From Angiostrongylus vasorum (lineage: Eukaryota; Nematoda; Chromadorea; Rhabditida; Metastrongylidae), in the NCBI GenBank assembly GCA_018806985.1, contig JADANN010000004.1:558001-622000 (forward strand): DNA of 64,000 nucleotides, read 5' to 3'. Positions 46,380 to 59,212 of the stretch are shown here, one piece after another (the first letter of the stretch is position 1; each line of letters begins with the position of its first letter). Position numbers and translations under genes: made by a program. The notes beneath the pieces are model-generated. The model saw only the letters and a program-made list of their open reading frames with translations. It was not told the DNA's origin and searched no databases.

Positions 46380-47514
46380 TGTTTTGACTTAGTGCTTTCA
46401 TGTATGAAGATTCATTAGAAATTCCTATAATCCTACAAGAACGCCCTCAAATTAGTAGCGAAAGTAGTTCAGCGCTTCATGCACTCCACCTTCTATGTTT
46501 TTCCTCACAAATCAAGGTCGTCTGAGCTGCTCCGCATACTTGTCACCAATGCGTTTGTCCCCAAGGAGAGCAAGAAGATGCGCCTACACGACTCGAAGCA
46601 TTTCAAGGACATCTCCAGTAGTGAAACACTCAACGCCCACTTCTAGGATTAAAACCGCGAAAGGTAAACGAAAGTCAGGCCTTTACCAAATCATTTCTTA
46701 ACTTTTTATAACCTTCGAAAGCAAAAGCTAATTACTCAGAAGTTCACAAGGCAGCTGAATCTCGCAGGATAAACAATATTCTCGATCTTCGTTAAATAGG
46801 TATAAATTTCAGAAGTTCTACTTACATAAATATCTCTCTGACATTGTGTGTCTTAGTCTCTTGGTCCAGTTACACTCATAGGTTCAGAGTTTAGAGCAGA
46901 TAGATCTTCAATAGAATGCGCTCTCTTAAACAATAGATTATAAACTTGAAGTTGAACATGCACGAGTCTTTTAGATGGATTGAGGATATCCGAAGGACAT
47001 TAAATCATGGATGCCGGATTGATAAAGCGAGGGAGCAGAAGGAGCTTTCTCTTGTCACAGTGGATTGGAAGAGGGAAGACAAGAAGTGTGTGTACTGCAG
47101 AAATTCGTTGGCAGTGTTCTTCACAATTCAAGAACTCGTGTTAAATACTGCTCCGCTCATTATTTTAGAGTTAACAAAATCTTCATTAGACGCGTGCAAC
47201 TCTCGAAGAGTTTTAACGAAGAATTCCAAATTCCCAAAAAAAAGAAAACAGCAACGGCCACCAATTTGAGAAAGGGCTATAGCAAATTTGAATGTTAAAT
47301 CGGAGACGTTCAACAGTCCGGACGAGAGAGCCATTATAACTTTTCGATCAAGCAAATACGCTAAAGAAATCTTCGTGTTTATTAAGTTTGAATGATTTCT
47401 ATTTATTTAATATGAGCTCCTTTAAATGAAGTGTTGGAAACTGTGACCGTTGATTCATTCGCTGCCAGCGAATTTGCGACACTGTACTGTAGAATTCAGC
47501 CCCAGACGAAATAG
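46380..47514. other. Unassigned, with possible exons
   Basis: A plus open frame at 46946-47269 (MHESFRWIEDIRRTLNHGC, then REDKKCVYCRN) overlaps another at 47065-47298 (QKFVGSVLHNSRTRVKYCSA), the latter after a TACTGCAG acceptor-like site. Both look protein-like, and a frame change between them is possible. A Ser/Arg-rich plus frame lies at 46495-46701. I could not tie these to the gene at 47515. Confidence 0.3.
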
Positions 47515-50500
47515 TGTCCCCCTAATGTGAACATCTTTGTCAACAACGGTTTACATCATGAAGGCCTGTCAGTACATCTGTTTAGTGGCCATCGAAGAGC
47601 TCTTCGACAGTTTGAAAATTGGAGATCCCTGTCAGGTATGCGATTAAGATTTTGTTATCCAATCCGTTTCTCGCGCTAATCCACTCCACATAGTAACAAG
47701 AGGTGTGGAGGTCAATTGGCAGCACACCAGCTGGCCGTCTCTATAAGTACCGTATAACTTCAAGAGTACCTAGGTTAATTGTAGTGCACTCGAGACAATG
47801 CCCGTTGCCAGCCCATAGTATGCAAGTTGTAGTGATTACGACGGATCGTCATTATTCAACGAAAATTTCAAACGAGGTTTCAGCTCGAGTTCAGGATCCG
47901 GATCGGAGTCGGAGTAGGGCTCAGCTTCGATGCGACGCTAGCGGTGCGCTGAATTTCACCAGCCTTGGTCTTGACAGAGCGATTGCCTTTATAGCCAGTG
48001 GAAATAGGGGACCTACGAACTATGCTCTATATTCGGATTGAAACATTCATTCTAGAGCACATCGTTGTTCTCCGCATGTGCCATCCCACTTTAACAACCG
48101 CACTGGAATCCATTACTATGTAAAAAATGGTACTTTTTCCATCATTTTGCTTGCTATTTCTGCACAGATTCTCTGGAATCTATCTGCTTTTGTATTCCGA
48201 TCCACCGTATTTATTTTGAATGAAACGCTTATAAATGTTCGCTTTTCATTCTGTGCATCCTTCCTTGATATCATTTTCTATATCGCATTTTATTACAACA
48301 TGCTTGTTTTTTAAAGGTGCCTCATTTTACGTCACCCCTACTCTGCCTGTGTTATAAAAAAAGGATAAAGGATAAAGCTTTCGCCGTTGATCAGTTCCTG
48401 AGGGATGCGCCATGCATTCGACTTCATTAGGCATCGTTTGGAGATGATTGGGTGCATATCTGGCATTTACAATGATTACCGGTAGAACCGATGTATCGAG
48501 CCGGTCCTGCTACCCTCCGAGACAAGTTTGATACCAGTTTACAGACCCCGGAGGGATGGAAGCTTTGGTGGGCCATGGGCGCAGGGATCGACTCCACGTG
48601 TGTTGCAGGGCGCCTCCGACTACTACTCCACATTCGTCCTTCTGTGTTATATTGTATTAAAATGTGTCACATCATATTAAAAGGTAAGCTAGAGATTGAT
48701 CAAAAGAAGAAGCATAGTAAAGTTCCCACAAACCTTCAGGATAATGCCCTTTTCCTTTTTTTAATAGCCTATTTTTACAATTGGAAAAAATCGCTGCTTT
48801 AAGAGCCATTTTCTCGAAAGTGCTCCGGATCTTTTCAGAATATCCGGAGTCCTTTTCAGTCTAAGTCTTCGCCGTATTGGATTTTGGCATTCCCGAAAGC
48901 AATAGTTGAGCTTCAGAGGTTATGATTCCTTCGCCATAGCTCGACGTAGTGATCGAAATTCGTATGCGGCTCCATCTGGCGCAGTTTCAAACACGGCGAT
49001 AACACATTTATTAGAACATAAATATGCAAACGAGATGTCTTTTCGGTGCATCTGCTCTTTCCGTTCTCTGTTGGACCACGAAAGGTGCATATCTAATGAG
49101 TAGACTAGCCGACATCCACCCTTTATTCTCGGAAATTCTGCACAATTGCATTCACAGCGAAGCAGTATATATTGTGATACGTTGTATTATCTGCAAATAT
49201 ATAAATTACAGAAATTAATGTGATGGGAGACAAAGTTCATAAGATTCCACTAAGATATGTATTTTTTTAAAACAACTCGGTAAGGACAATTACAGGACCA
49301 GTGCAATTTGTACAGTAGCAAGCACAAATAGGCAGAATTACCAAAGAAGAAATAGAACATTACTTAGTTCGGTTAACGATGGATCCGTATCACGACCGAC
49401 GATGCTATTGATTAAGGGTCAGAGTAGCTTGTTTTGCACTAATCCCACTCATGACTTTTTTTCCTTGAACAAAGTCTTGCTATAAACACGTCAGTTTTTC
49501 TAAAGATTTAAACAACTGCTTGGCGACAGTGTCTCCTGAATACGGGAATCGGCTTTCCTTCCTTCATTCAGCTTCTCTACGCGGCATGTCTACTAAATGA
49601 TACCTTGCGTCCTAAATAAATCGGAACCTTCGTATCAGTTATTTAAGCAAACTGTTTTTCCTTGACGGCCTTCTGAAGTTTATTTAAGAAATTGTATCGT
49701 TGATGAGTAAGCTCAAATTTAGTGGATATTTGTATAGAAAGTGTAGTGACTTTTATCGTTGCAAAGCATAAAGTTCTATTTTCTACGCACAAAAGAATTT
49801 GTAAAGTTACTCAAGCAGATTTCTCAGCCGAATATTTACTTCTGCAGAAGTGACACTCATTGCTGCTTTCATGAGGGATGACCGGCTTGCTGCGTTTCGG
49901 ATATCAGTCTTTACAACCACCTGTATGTGCGTTCTAGAAGATGTCAGCTCAAAAAAACATCTCAAACTGGTTACTGAAAGCCTGTTAGATTTAAAACTAT
50001 ATCATTGGAATTTCAAATTTAAACAAGTATTGAGTGACCAGTCAAGAAGACTGCTTAGCTCACGACAGTCCATTTTGCCCGATTTCGATATAGAAAGTGT
50101 TACAAGCCGTTGAAGGACAAACTGTTCAAAAATGGAAGAAAGTTTCAAACAAAAACCGTGGCAGCACCGTCTTGAATAATTAGAGTCTAATGAGGAGATC
50201 ACCTAATGTGTCTTGCACTGGGAGAACCTATGTGCACTAAGTTCATTGTACGCCACACGAGCATAGCTCTAAATGTACTCTATCTCATAACTCTAAACGC
50301 TCCAAATGTAAGGAATAAATTATTGCCGAAGATTGATTAGAGGCAGTATTCTTTACAGCACTTTTTACATCTGTGTCTGTAGTATTGGTATCAAGCGCTT
50401 CCCAGTCAATTGGTTTCCCCCATGAGATTTTTACACTTAAAAAATCCCTACGAAAGTTTCTTAGTATTGTCACGTCTAGTTTGTAGCGTGGTTCTGAAGC

Positions 50501-53500
50501 AAAACTGTCTTCAAACCGAAGCATGGCGACTTTTATGCTTGCTATTCCATTAGCTCGCTAAGATTCTTCATAATATAGATTATTCTAGCTCTTCTTGAAT
50601 AACTGTTGATGGCGACGACCAGCGAGGTGTTCGATTTCCTTCGCCTTATGGCGAGAGTGTTGATTACGGTATTTATCCGGTAGATTAGGCAATAAGTCAG
50701 AGCAGATTGGATAATTGCAGGCGCTCCATGAACTAAATGACCTATTGCTATCGCCTACGCCTTCACTAAATGGCGAGATCCCCCAAGAGATACGGAATTA
50801 GAACGTCACTCTGACATGATAAGGAGGCGCCTAAATCCATGAAGTCGTCCAAGAAATCCAATACCATAGTAATACTGTTGCTCGCTTACCAATATCACTA
50901 TCGTTGAATATTTTGCTTTTAAAGTATTCGCATTTACAAGTAAAGTATGGAACATTTAGAACATATATAATACAGATAAGAGTCCAACGGAATGGTGAAA
51001 ATAAGCGTTTCTGAATGATGCTAGAGAAAAACTTCAGCATTCCTGGCGATCTGGTAGTTCACTTGGTTAGAATAGCTTTGTCTCCCTAAAAACTCAGCTG
51101 CCTTTCATGAGCGAGTTAGAAAAATGATACTTTAGGATTTTGCAATCCTGCCCTATACCATTGTCATTTGTTGCATTTCTGTTATTGGCCGCCATCATCC
51201 AGTGGTTGTTGTCGGTCGATGAACCGCCCATGGAGGTGAAGGAAGAAAACTTTCAAAGGAAAACGTTGATTGGGTATTTCAAAGAAAAGTTGCCTTTTGA
51301 AGTTGTCAAAGGTGATTCGTTTACTGTAGTGTTTTTTCAGACTGTTATGTCCAATAGATGATAAAGACGATTTCAGTGATCCACTCTTTGGCAAGCTGTT
51401 CGAAGAAAAATACGCCCAGGTAACACTCTTATTCTTTCAGTGCATGAGTGAACTAGTGGCGTTCGCTTTTTCTGATTCTCGATCACATAAAAGTGAAGCA
51501 TAAGAGTCTAGCATTGAGCAAATTTAACGTCTTGTGCAAGTCTTGAAGAGAGTGAATGACGTAAGAGAAGGAATAGGATTCTTGTTGTTCGTATTGAAAC
51601 TGGAAAAAGAAACGTGACATAACAAATGTGCCGATCTTTAAAAAGTATAAGGGACTTGTTTTGCTCTCTATTACTGAATCACAATTTTCAACGACGCAAG
51701 GAAACAGCTAACCCAGGTGCTTCGCAGACGAGCGTACGTTGACCAACGTCGACTTCACTCACCGAACTCGCTTCGTAACCGCATGTTGAGCAGAGCCCCT
51801 ACAAAAGTAGTTAACTGAAGAACTCGGAGGAAACACCACACTCGATGTTTTCCGCTGTTTTGGAAACACAAGGGCTTTTAGTTCCATAATAGATTAAAGC
51901 ACTATATAATTAAAAGTGTAAAGACTAGAACCCGCGTATATTCGTATAATGAAACCTAGTTGTTTTCCCATTAGTTCTAGTTATGCCGGTTCTAGATGTT
52001 TAGCTAACTTGGGCGCTTGCGAAGCTTCTATGAGGCAGTCAAAAAGAAAGTTTGGCGCATATTACAAAGTTTCATTATGAAAACATCTTTATTGCTCCAA
52101 ACATGTTATGTGCTACTATTCAAAATTACATCTTATAGAACTTTGAAGGAGTTGAATGCGTATTTTAACTGAAGAACTCCTAAAAATTAAGAACAACACC
52201 AGTGGCCCCATACTCAAACCACTGCTCTGATGAAGACGAAGTAGCAGAAAGGTCGGCCATCGAACAACAGCAGCATCAACGACGACAACAGCAACTTATA
52301 CCAACCTCGTATCAGCTCAACAAGTTCGTAAAAATTAGGAGTTGCCGGCACCTATCTTTTCATATCATCCTGGCCTTCGCTATTGTCAGCCCTTGTTTTG
52401 CACGCTAGTCTCGGCCGCGTATTTCTGCATCCATCTGCTCCATATGAGGATGGATGTTTCTGTGTCTATACGTGATCCTCTTACGTAAGCGATCTGCCGC
52501 CTTTCCATTAAACTGCCCAATAGAACACATCGGTAGCGTTTTAGCTAATGTGTTAATGCTCACCTCGCTGGACTCAATAAGGAGTCACTCTCACAGCCAC
52601 CTCCTTTACTTTGAAAGAGTCACCGACGTATACCATGATAACCAGATGTAATGTCTCCACTTGAAGTAAAGGATTAACGCATTCATCTTTTTAACTTCCA
52701 ATTTCATTGAATCACTCCGACGGATACCAGGAAAGTCTCCAACGGTCTTTTTACGCGACAGAACTATCAATCAACTGCTCTTGATGATAAGGTATGCACA
52801 GATGGCTTATGCTTATTCATAGTTCTGCCAGTGAACTGAGGAATACATGTGACTTTCTACGTTGGAAACCACCCTGAACTCTATCCATGTCTTTTCCACT
52901 ATGGATAACCGCCTGGAGATCCTTCAGGTGATAGAGATCTGTGTAATTATTGATACGCTACCAAAGATAAGCAATGTTTTTGAAGACCAATTTATTCTCT
53001 AATCTTGCCAAAGAACATACTGATTTGGAAGAAAGCTGGCTTGCTCTGTTCACAGTGCATAATTATCAGCTTTTCAGAGTTCTCGGCCTCTATCCAGAAT
53101 AATCCATCATCGTGATCATACAAAGGCTATGCCTTTGTGCACCTTTCCGTCTGCGTCTACACGATGGACAACTATTCGGCGCCAAGGGTTTCTATACAAT
53201 GCGACACAACATCAAATATACATTACGTCGGTGCACCTTTTATGCTTTCGCTTGCTTTAGCAGATAACAGCAGATGAGTCGGAGACGAGCATCATCAAGA
53301 CTCAGCGCTATCGAACTGCAGTAAACCCGCTGGCTACACCTGTTACACTTCTGTGACAACAGAATTTTAGTTCGAATAATGTTTCTGTATAACATGACTT
53401 TGTTATTAGTGCTTCTAACCCTTTTTTTGTGTCAATCCACCTTTAATAATATCGGAGATCAAAAAATATATTTTTTTCGAACAGTAAGAATTTAAATAAA

Positions 53501-53722
53501 ACAATTGAGTCAAACGGGAAACCACAAACGAATTTCAAGCTTTACTACGAATTCGTTTTAAAGGTGTTATATTTCAGGAAATTCAGACTGTCATATCACG
53601 ACTATCCATTCCGTAAGCAGGCAGTCGAAGCAGCAGATGCCACCCTGATAACCACAAATCCTCAGGTCACCGGCCCCATTTCTGCTTACCAGACGTGGTG
53701 GGATTACACGGGTAGCAGATAA
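47515..53722 (+). CDS. Partly resolved multi-exon gene, function unknown
   Basis: Supported exons: 47515-47635 (NVNIFVNNGLHHEGLSVHLF, phase 1 out), 49848-50026 (VTLIAAFMRDDRLAAFRISV, phase 0 out), 51136-51264 (CPIPLSFVAFLLLAAIIQWL, then VDEPPMEVKEENFQ, phase 2 out), 51341-51419 (CPIDDKDDFSDPLFGKLFEE, phase 0 out) and last exon 53578-53722 (FRLSYHDYPFRKQAVEAADA, ending WWDYTGSR, TAA). The joins 47635/49848 and 51264/51341 match in phase; at least two exons are still missing. A possible exon at 52203-52322 joins the last exon in phase but overlaps a Penelope-like terminus (see 52195). The hydrophobic stretch at 51160-51205 could be a membrane helix or a buried helix. Family not recognised. It is uncertain that all these pieces form one gene. 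Confidence 0.45.
48358..48645 (-). repeat. SINE-A copy 7, with TTTATCC tail
   Basis: Reverse-oriented and nearly complete: GGATAAAGGATAAAGCTTTC, CATGCATTCGACTTCATTAG, GACCCCGGAGGGATGGAAG, GCAGGGATCGACTCCACG and GCGCCTCCGACTAC. Confidence 0.88.
50285..50524 (-). other. Minus-strand 79-codon ORF, unknown
   Basis: Starts with ATG at 50524 (MLRFEDSFASEPRYKLDVTI), continues SWGKPIDWEALDTNTTDTDV and ends with a stop near 50285. The composition is protein-like, and no splice partner is apparent. It would be antisense inside an intron of the plus-strand gene. Confidence 0.35.
52195..52325 (+). mobile_element. Penelope-like terminus P7 with hammerhead-like core
   Basis: 52227-52233 is CTGATGA and 52247-52250 is GAAA, the two conserved hammerhead strands. 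Next come GGTCGGCCATCGAAC, a CAA/CAG-rich stretch and CCTCGTATCAGCTCAA. The same order occurs in reverse at P6 (34412 to 34300). The stretch is also open in one frame (SDEDEVAERSAIEQQQHQR). Confidence 0.6.
52330..53577. other. Intronic or intergenic sequence, unassigned
   Basis: No exon with paired splice sites and no clear match to the repeat families seen here. Confidence 0.35.
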
Positions 53723-53761
53723 TGAAAACAAAGTGGGACACAGATATTTGAACACACTTAC

Positions 53762-53929
53762 CACACTTAACCTAGCGCTTGAGGTTTTTCGTTGGCTAAA
53801 TAATGTAGACTTCGCGAATATGCCGTCGTACAACGCCGAGAATATCCCTTGGGGTTTCCTCATTTCTCTTTTCACATACCGCGTCCTCTCAATCTCACTG
53901 TCTTTGTATCGACAGCTGAACATTAGCAT
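53762..53929 (-). other. Possible minus-strand first exon
   Basis: From ATG 53929 (MLMFSCRYKDSEIERTRYVK) through KREMRKPQGIFSALYDGIFA to a strong donor GTAAGT at 53761, 56 codons, phase 0. The opposite strand is also open here (plus, 53733-53942), so the coding strand is uncertain. Confidence 0.3.
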
Positions 53930-53942
53930 AAAAGCTGTTTAG

Positions 53943-54767
53943 GCTCCTTAGGTGGCGGTGACATCAAAGCGGATTTGCAAGAGTCAGCGAGAACCGTCTT
54001 AGAGTGTGGCGACCTGACACCTGTGTACAGTAGATTAGCGCGAAGAACTTGTCAAGGACGCTACAGTAGCCGCTGAGGATTACGTACTGCTAGCGATGTG
54101 ACACTACCATCCTGCTCTAAGAAGTATTTAAATAAAGCCACACTACTCCTGATATAATACTTGTTTTCCTTACCTTTAGAAGAAGTAGAAATAATCTCCG
54201 ACTGCTGAATATAATTAGAATAGAAATCGCAGTTCCGAGTGCTATCTTGAGGAAACCATAATTCTAGAGAGGATTTAAAAAACGTTCCAATATTATCCCA
54301 AGAAAATTCTTAAGCAGTTTTGATGAGGTGGGTAGGAATGTTTTTTCTTTCTTGAGTTCTTGGCACGATGATTTTGACAAAAGTGTATACTGCCATTTAT
54401 GCCTGCATTTCATGAGCCTTAGTAAGTCTACTTCACTTAGACAGAAGAACAAGCGAACAAACAATCTACACAAGTAGAATCAACTCAGTTTCTATGCACT
54501 TTCACTTTCTCACTTCCATTCGATTGTTTTCCATTCCCTTGAGAGGTCGCCAATAATTTACTTGTACTTCTGAAGTGAACTCCCACTCGTGCTTACTACA
54601 ACGGGCAATTTTTTTTATTTGTAACTCTCTCAAACTTTTTCACTTTGCCACTTTCTCTCCTTTCTACTGTTTGAAAAATCAATGCAACCTAATAAAGTTT
54701 AGTGTACGGTTTCTGAAGGTGAAAGTACATGTGGCAAAGATGAGTGCAATTTTCTTGTGTAGGTGAT
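53943..54767. other. Unassigned AT-rich sequence
   Basis: No supported feature. Confidence 0.35.
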
Positions 54768-55057
54768 TTTTTGCGTAACTCTCAGAAGACGCCGATCCCC
54801 ACCGCCGGCGAATGTTGCGATCGGCGGCTGTTGTGTGTGTGGAGGGCTTACCTCACCCATCTGGCACCGCTTTGTTGAAGAGGAGGTTTGCGCGTCTTCC
54901 CCACTACGGTCCTAAACCTCCTTCAGTCTGGCCCAGATGTTGCGGAGGTCAATACAAGGCGCAGATGAACGAGATAAGCGACACAGCCCACGAATTGCGC
55001 CAAAATGACGATTTCCCTCTTCCACCGAAAAAAGAAAAGGTTTTCGACATAGTTTAA
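54768..55057 (+). other. Possible plus-strand exon(s), frame uncertain
   Basis: After a TTGTGTAG acceptor, one frame reads NVAIGGCCVCGGLTSPIWHR. A second, open to 55057, reads QYKAQMNEISDTAHELRQND and ends PPKKEKVFDIV. GC content is raised. The two frames cannot both be used without an intron near 54894-54938. Confidence 0.3.
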
Positions 55058-55357
55058 AAACATCTAGAACTTGATAAATATCTCAACAGAAATAAGGAAT
55101 GAATGGCTCCGAAAAATTATAAGAAAACGTGTGTTTGGAGTGTTGTCGCCTTTGAAAAAAATGGCATTTCTCCTTTTTAGGATAAAGTTGAAAGTGAGAA
55201 ATAAGGAGGAAACAAGTGATTTTTGACTGATCGTCAATTCATCCTACTTCGTCTCTTCAGAATAGCAAAATTGATTAGTCGATCGATATCATGAATTAGG
55301 TCATTTTCTCACGATAGCAATTTGATCGGCCAGTGTAATGAAAGAGACCTAAAGTAC

Positions 55358-55520
55358 CTTCCGATGATTCTTCGATGAAATCCAGGACCCCTACGCAAAA
55401 ACAAAAAATACATGCGTCGGCGAAAGTGATTTCACGGATAGACTCAGCTCTACTTCCGACTCTAGTCCACTCTCTCTGTACGTCAGATGGCACAACCTCA
55501 AATTTTCCACCACTGTGCAT
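55358..55520 (-). CDS. Probable first exon of a minus-strand gene, unknown
   Basis: ATG at 55520 opens MHSGGKFEVVPSDVQREWTR, VGSRAESIREITFADACIFC and FCVGVLDFIEESSE, ending at a donor G|GTACTT (55357), phase 1. The frame stays open upstream of the ATG to about 55573, so the start could differ. The next exon was not found. Confidence 0.4.
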
Positions 55521-55559
55521 CACTGTCCTAACCCATTTTGATTTTCCACGGAGGTTTGC

Positions 55560-57780
55560 CAATGGGAAATCAGGTGAGATTTAACCTAAGCTCAAAACTC
55601 TTCTTCTTCGTTTCCAAAAAAAAATCGGCTTGGAAATTAGTTTCTTTTGGCAACCAGGTCATTTCTAAGAGGCTGGTTCTTCAGTATGACATTCTTTATT
55701 ATGGTGACGTACTGGGTGATGTGCTAGTGATGGAGATGGGTGGAGCCAATGCTTAGTCTCGTTCAGTTCGCTCTCCTCCTATCTCAGAATTCTGCCCGTC
55801 AAGTCAATCTCTGTAATCTGTACAGTAAAGCAGTGTTACTTAATTGGAAATTCTTTTTGCAATTTTGTAGAAGAATTGCGAAAAGCAAGTCTAAATTTAT
55901 CCGGTTCTCAGTGTACAACCATTGCTTCCAACTATCTGTTTTACCACATTCGTCGAGGTTGGCCGGCCGACGGCCGTCGGTTAAGCGGCCGGCGCTCGTC
56001 GGGACACATAATGCCATGATTGAATCTACCTTTCCGTGCTCCAACTCACTTACTCGCTATCAAATCTCGGCCTCTGTCGCCAATATTCCCTCCTCGGATG
56101 CCATCCATAATGTGAATTTTTTGATGCCTCTCACTGCTATACTCACCATGTATTCATTTTTATCATGCTCCGAACTAGTCGTGGTCTTGGAAAGTTTAAC
56201 GTAACATTATTTGTTTAGCAAAAAGTGCCTTAAATATTTAAGCTAAGTGCATCAGTAGGCCACGAGCCAACCAAGTTATTTTCTGCCCCCCTCACTAGCC
56301 GCTAGTTTCCATCACACGTGCATTTAACGAGTGCGCTTCAAGGTATTAGATAATGTAAACAGATTTATACACGCGATCGATGAGGCTGCCGTAGCAAGAC
56401 CAAACCACACTCTAGGGCTATCGAGCAGACATCACGGGCGTTGATTACGATCCTCCAGCGAATGCTGTACGCTTGAATAAAATGCACGATGGTGCCATTT
56501 ATGTGCACACATCTAGATAGATCCGACCAGGCTCAGGATGTTCGTTTCCTACTCAAATATTAACATTTCTGTATGATAATGGAGCAAAGGCTCTCCTTCA
56601 GGTGATTTGATCAGACAGTCCCCCCTCTTTGAGGCCACCAATGCACAACTCTAATCGGAAAGATTTTGCTGTAGCACGTGGGGTCACTGAACTAGTAAAT
56701 GCGAATGATACAACAAATGACGAAATGATACACACACAACGAGTCGTGCTTTGGCCAATGTTCCCATTTATCCATCGCAAACGATCTCGGATGGTAAAGG
56801 ATTTGATCGACGCGAAGTTAAATCAGGATTTACAACTTAACAATGGGAGTGGAGTTCCATTCTGCTGCTGTACACCGTATTTCGAAAAGCCAGTTTTTAG
56901 CAAATGTAGTCGAATTTATTCTGCATTTATAACTTAATATTCCTAGCTGTTGCAGATACTCTCAGCACTTTTCAAAGTCTCCGTTGATCTTTTCGCTCTC
57001 GTTTCCGTTCCTGTTTAGTTTACCCTCTACTTAGGCCTTCCTCAAATTCGTCGATGCTTTACGTTGCAGTTATCATCTGACGCATAACTTTACCGTGGTT
57101 GGATTACGGTAACCACGAATGGGCGGGGTACACCTGATGTAAGGCAATAACATGAAATGACTAGGTCTAGTGGATTTCCTCGGCGAACAACCTACCCGCA
57201 GTGTCTATTGGTGATTTACGCGCCAAATGAGTTAGCAGACTTCCACAAAGGACTGAAGTAACACCAGTCGGGAAAAAACATCGGTTTCCACAGGTTGGTA
57301 GAGGGGGAGCAAGATGAGCTCAATGACCTCAAAGCTGCGACATGTTACTTTAGCACACTTTAATATTTTACATTAATAGAAAGCCTAATGGATGTAAAGA
57401 TTATGAATCTTATAGGAGACGAAAATGCGTGTGAAGTTATAGCATCACACGAACTGATGTTCTGAGACTGGAAGCCAAATTAAAATCTGGGACTTATTGT
57501 TGTCACTTATTGACATGTTTGTGATATGGTGTATTCACTGTTCTTCCATTTTTCTGAGTAACGTTTTAGGTAGGTTCTTTTCTGAGAACATAAACTGAAC
57601 AAAGCAAATGTACATCGTGTTTTGCGGTGCTACTAATGTAGGATCTCTGAAATCAGCATAATTTAACGTCAATTTTTCGATAACCGGTCTTTCATTGCAT
57701 TATTTCTGGTCATGAAAACTGATCCAGTCAACGCTCACATTGACTTCCATCCAGATGATGCGCGATCGGAGTAGATCAGC
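55560..57780. other. Unassigned sequence
   Basis: Contains a GC-rich palindrome (CCGACGGCCGTCGG, 55967-55980) inside a plus open frame at 55740-56204, and a 102-codon plus open stretch at 56629-56937 without a good start. No splice-supported gene. Confidence 0.35.
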
Positions 57781-59212
57781 TCTCAACTTAATGACACTAA
57801 TGATGCTCTTGAGTGTTCGCAAGTGGCGCTGTTCATCGCGATGAAGCGCTCCGGCGTCAAGGTCGTCTCGAAACGCTGCTGTGTATTAATTGCGGCCAGC
57901 GTCTGTGTGCGTGTATGTGTGTGTACATGTGTCTCAACATTGTTATAATTTATGCAAATGCGACAAGATGGACGCTGTGCCACAGCCAAATGTATCTCTC
58001 TACAGAAAACTGCCGATCTCTGACTTGATGCCCTGTTATCAGGTCTGTGCGTGGATGATTCGGATGGATCGCAAATCATTCCTGAGATGTGATGAACGTC
58101 ATTAGAATGGAGATAAAGAGATGAGAAGAAAGGTGGAGTGTTTGGATTTGATGAATCCTTGAGGAACGCTATGATACTGCTTCACCATAGTTCGTAGAGC
58201 TGATGGAATCAGATCTTGACCATACAGGGGCTAACGGTGGCCAACCACTTTCAAGTTAGTGTTGGCTACCTTCAGTATACGTCAAGAGCCAATTCGCCGA
58301 CCACGGAGGTAGGTCGGGTCTATCTTGCCACAGTGCCATTATACACAAGACTATTATGAAACCCCGCTAGAAGTATTATAATTTCGATGTAAAAGTAGTG
58401 GCAAGGATGTTTGAGACGTTTTCACTAACGGTTTAGATTGTTCCATGTAATCACGTCAATAGTTACCAACTTAGAAAAAATTTCTCCAACGATATGACAT
58501 GTATACAATCGTTTGCAACTAAATGACTTAAGCGCTGTAATGAATGAGGATGCTTCTTGCTTTTTTTCAATGAGCATTAGTTGACAAGAAAACTTTGGAA
58601 ATATTACCCTAATTTTTGGTCCAAATGACCTTGGGAAAGAAGAAACTAGGCATTCTCATTGGTTAGTCTGAAAATAAAAGACTGGAAGGTACAGGCGATT
58701 TCAGATCACTGTGAAATGACAGCTGTGCGAACTTGCGTAATTCATCTTTGCGCAATTTCCATTGCGAATTTGACAGGTCCCGTGTGAGAATTGTTGAGCC
58801 ATCGTCCACCGTACCCCCGCTGCTGATCAATGCCTACACTAAGACGGCGGTCAACAATGCGGTTCGACCATTTCGCGGTATCGTTCTGTACTGTGGCATT
58901 TTCGTCTTAGTCGAGCATGTCGACAGACGCACGGTGATCCCGTCATAATCATTGTCGTATCCGGAGCATCCCAGGAGCATTGACTGTTTGGCACTACTGG
59001 TAATTGCTACCTGGAAGGCGTCACAATTGGGAAGTGCAATTACGACTGTCACATCATCAAGAATTGGCGCACGCCTCAATTTACAGTAGTTGTACTGGTC
59101 ACGTTCTCGACAGCCAACCTTCTGTTACCTTCTCTCGAAATGATCTATGACCATGTGACAGTCATATTATAGTGAGTAGTCGCCATACCAGTACAGATAA
59201 GCAATGAATAAA
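57781..59212. other. Unassigned, with ORF fragments and a SINE-A relic
   Basis: A plus stretch at 57789-58028 is open (NDTNDALECSQVALFIAMKR) and includes a short GT-rich run. A minus stretch 59079-58834 is open (RRAPILDDVTVVIALPNCDA, then NDYDGITVRL). About 58225-58345 resembles a worn reversed SINE-A (CCAATTCGCCGACCACGGAGG). None can be assigned a function. Confidence 0.3.

Noticed and set aside
47560..47637. MKACQYICLVAIEELFD as a start exon
   Set aside because: The other frame joins exon 49848 in phase and has better continuity, although its acceptor is weak.
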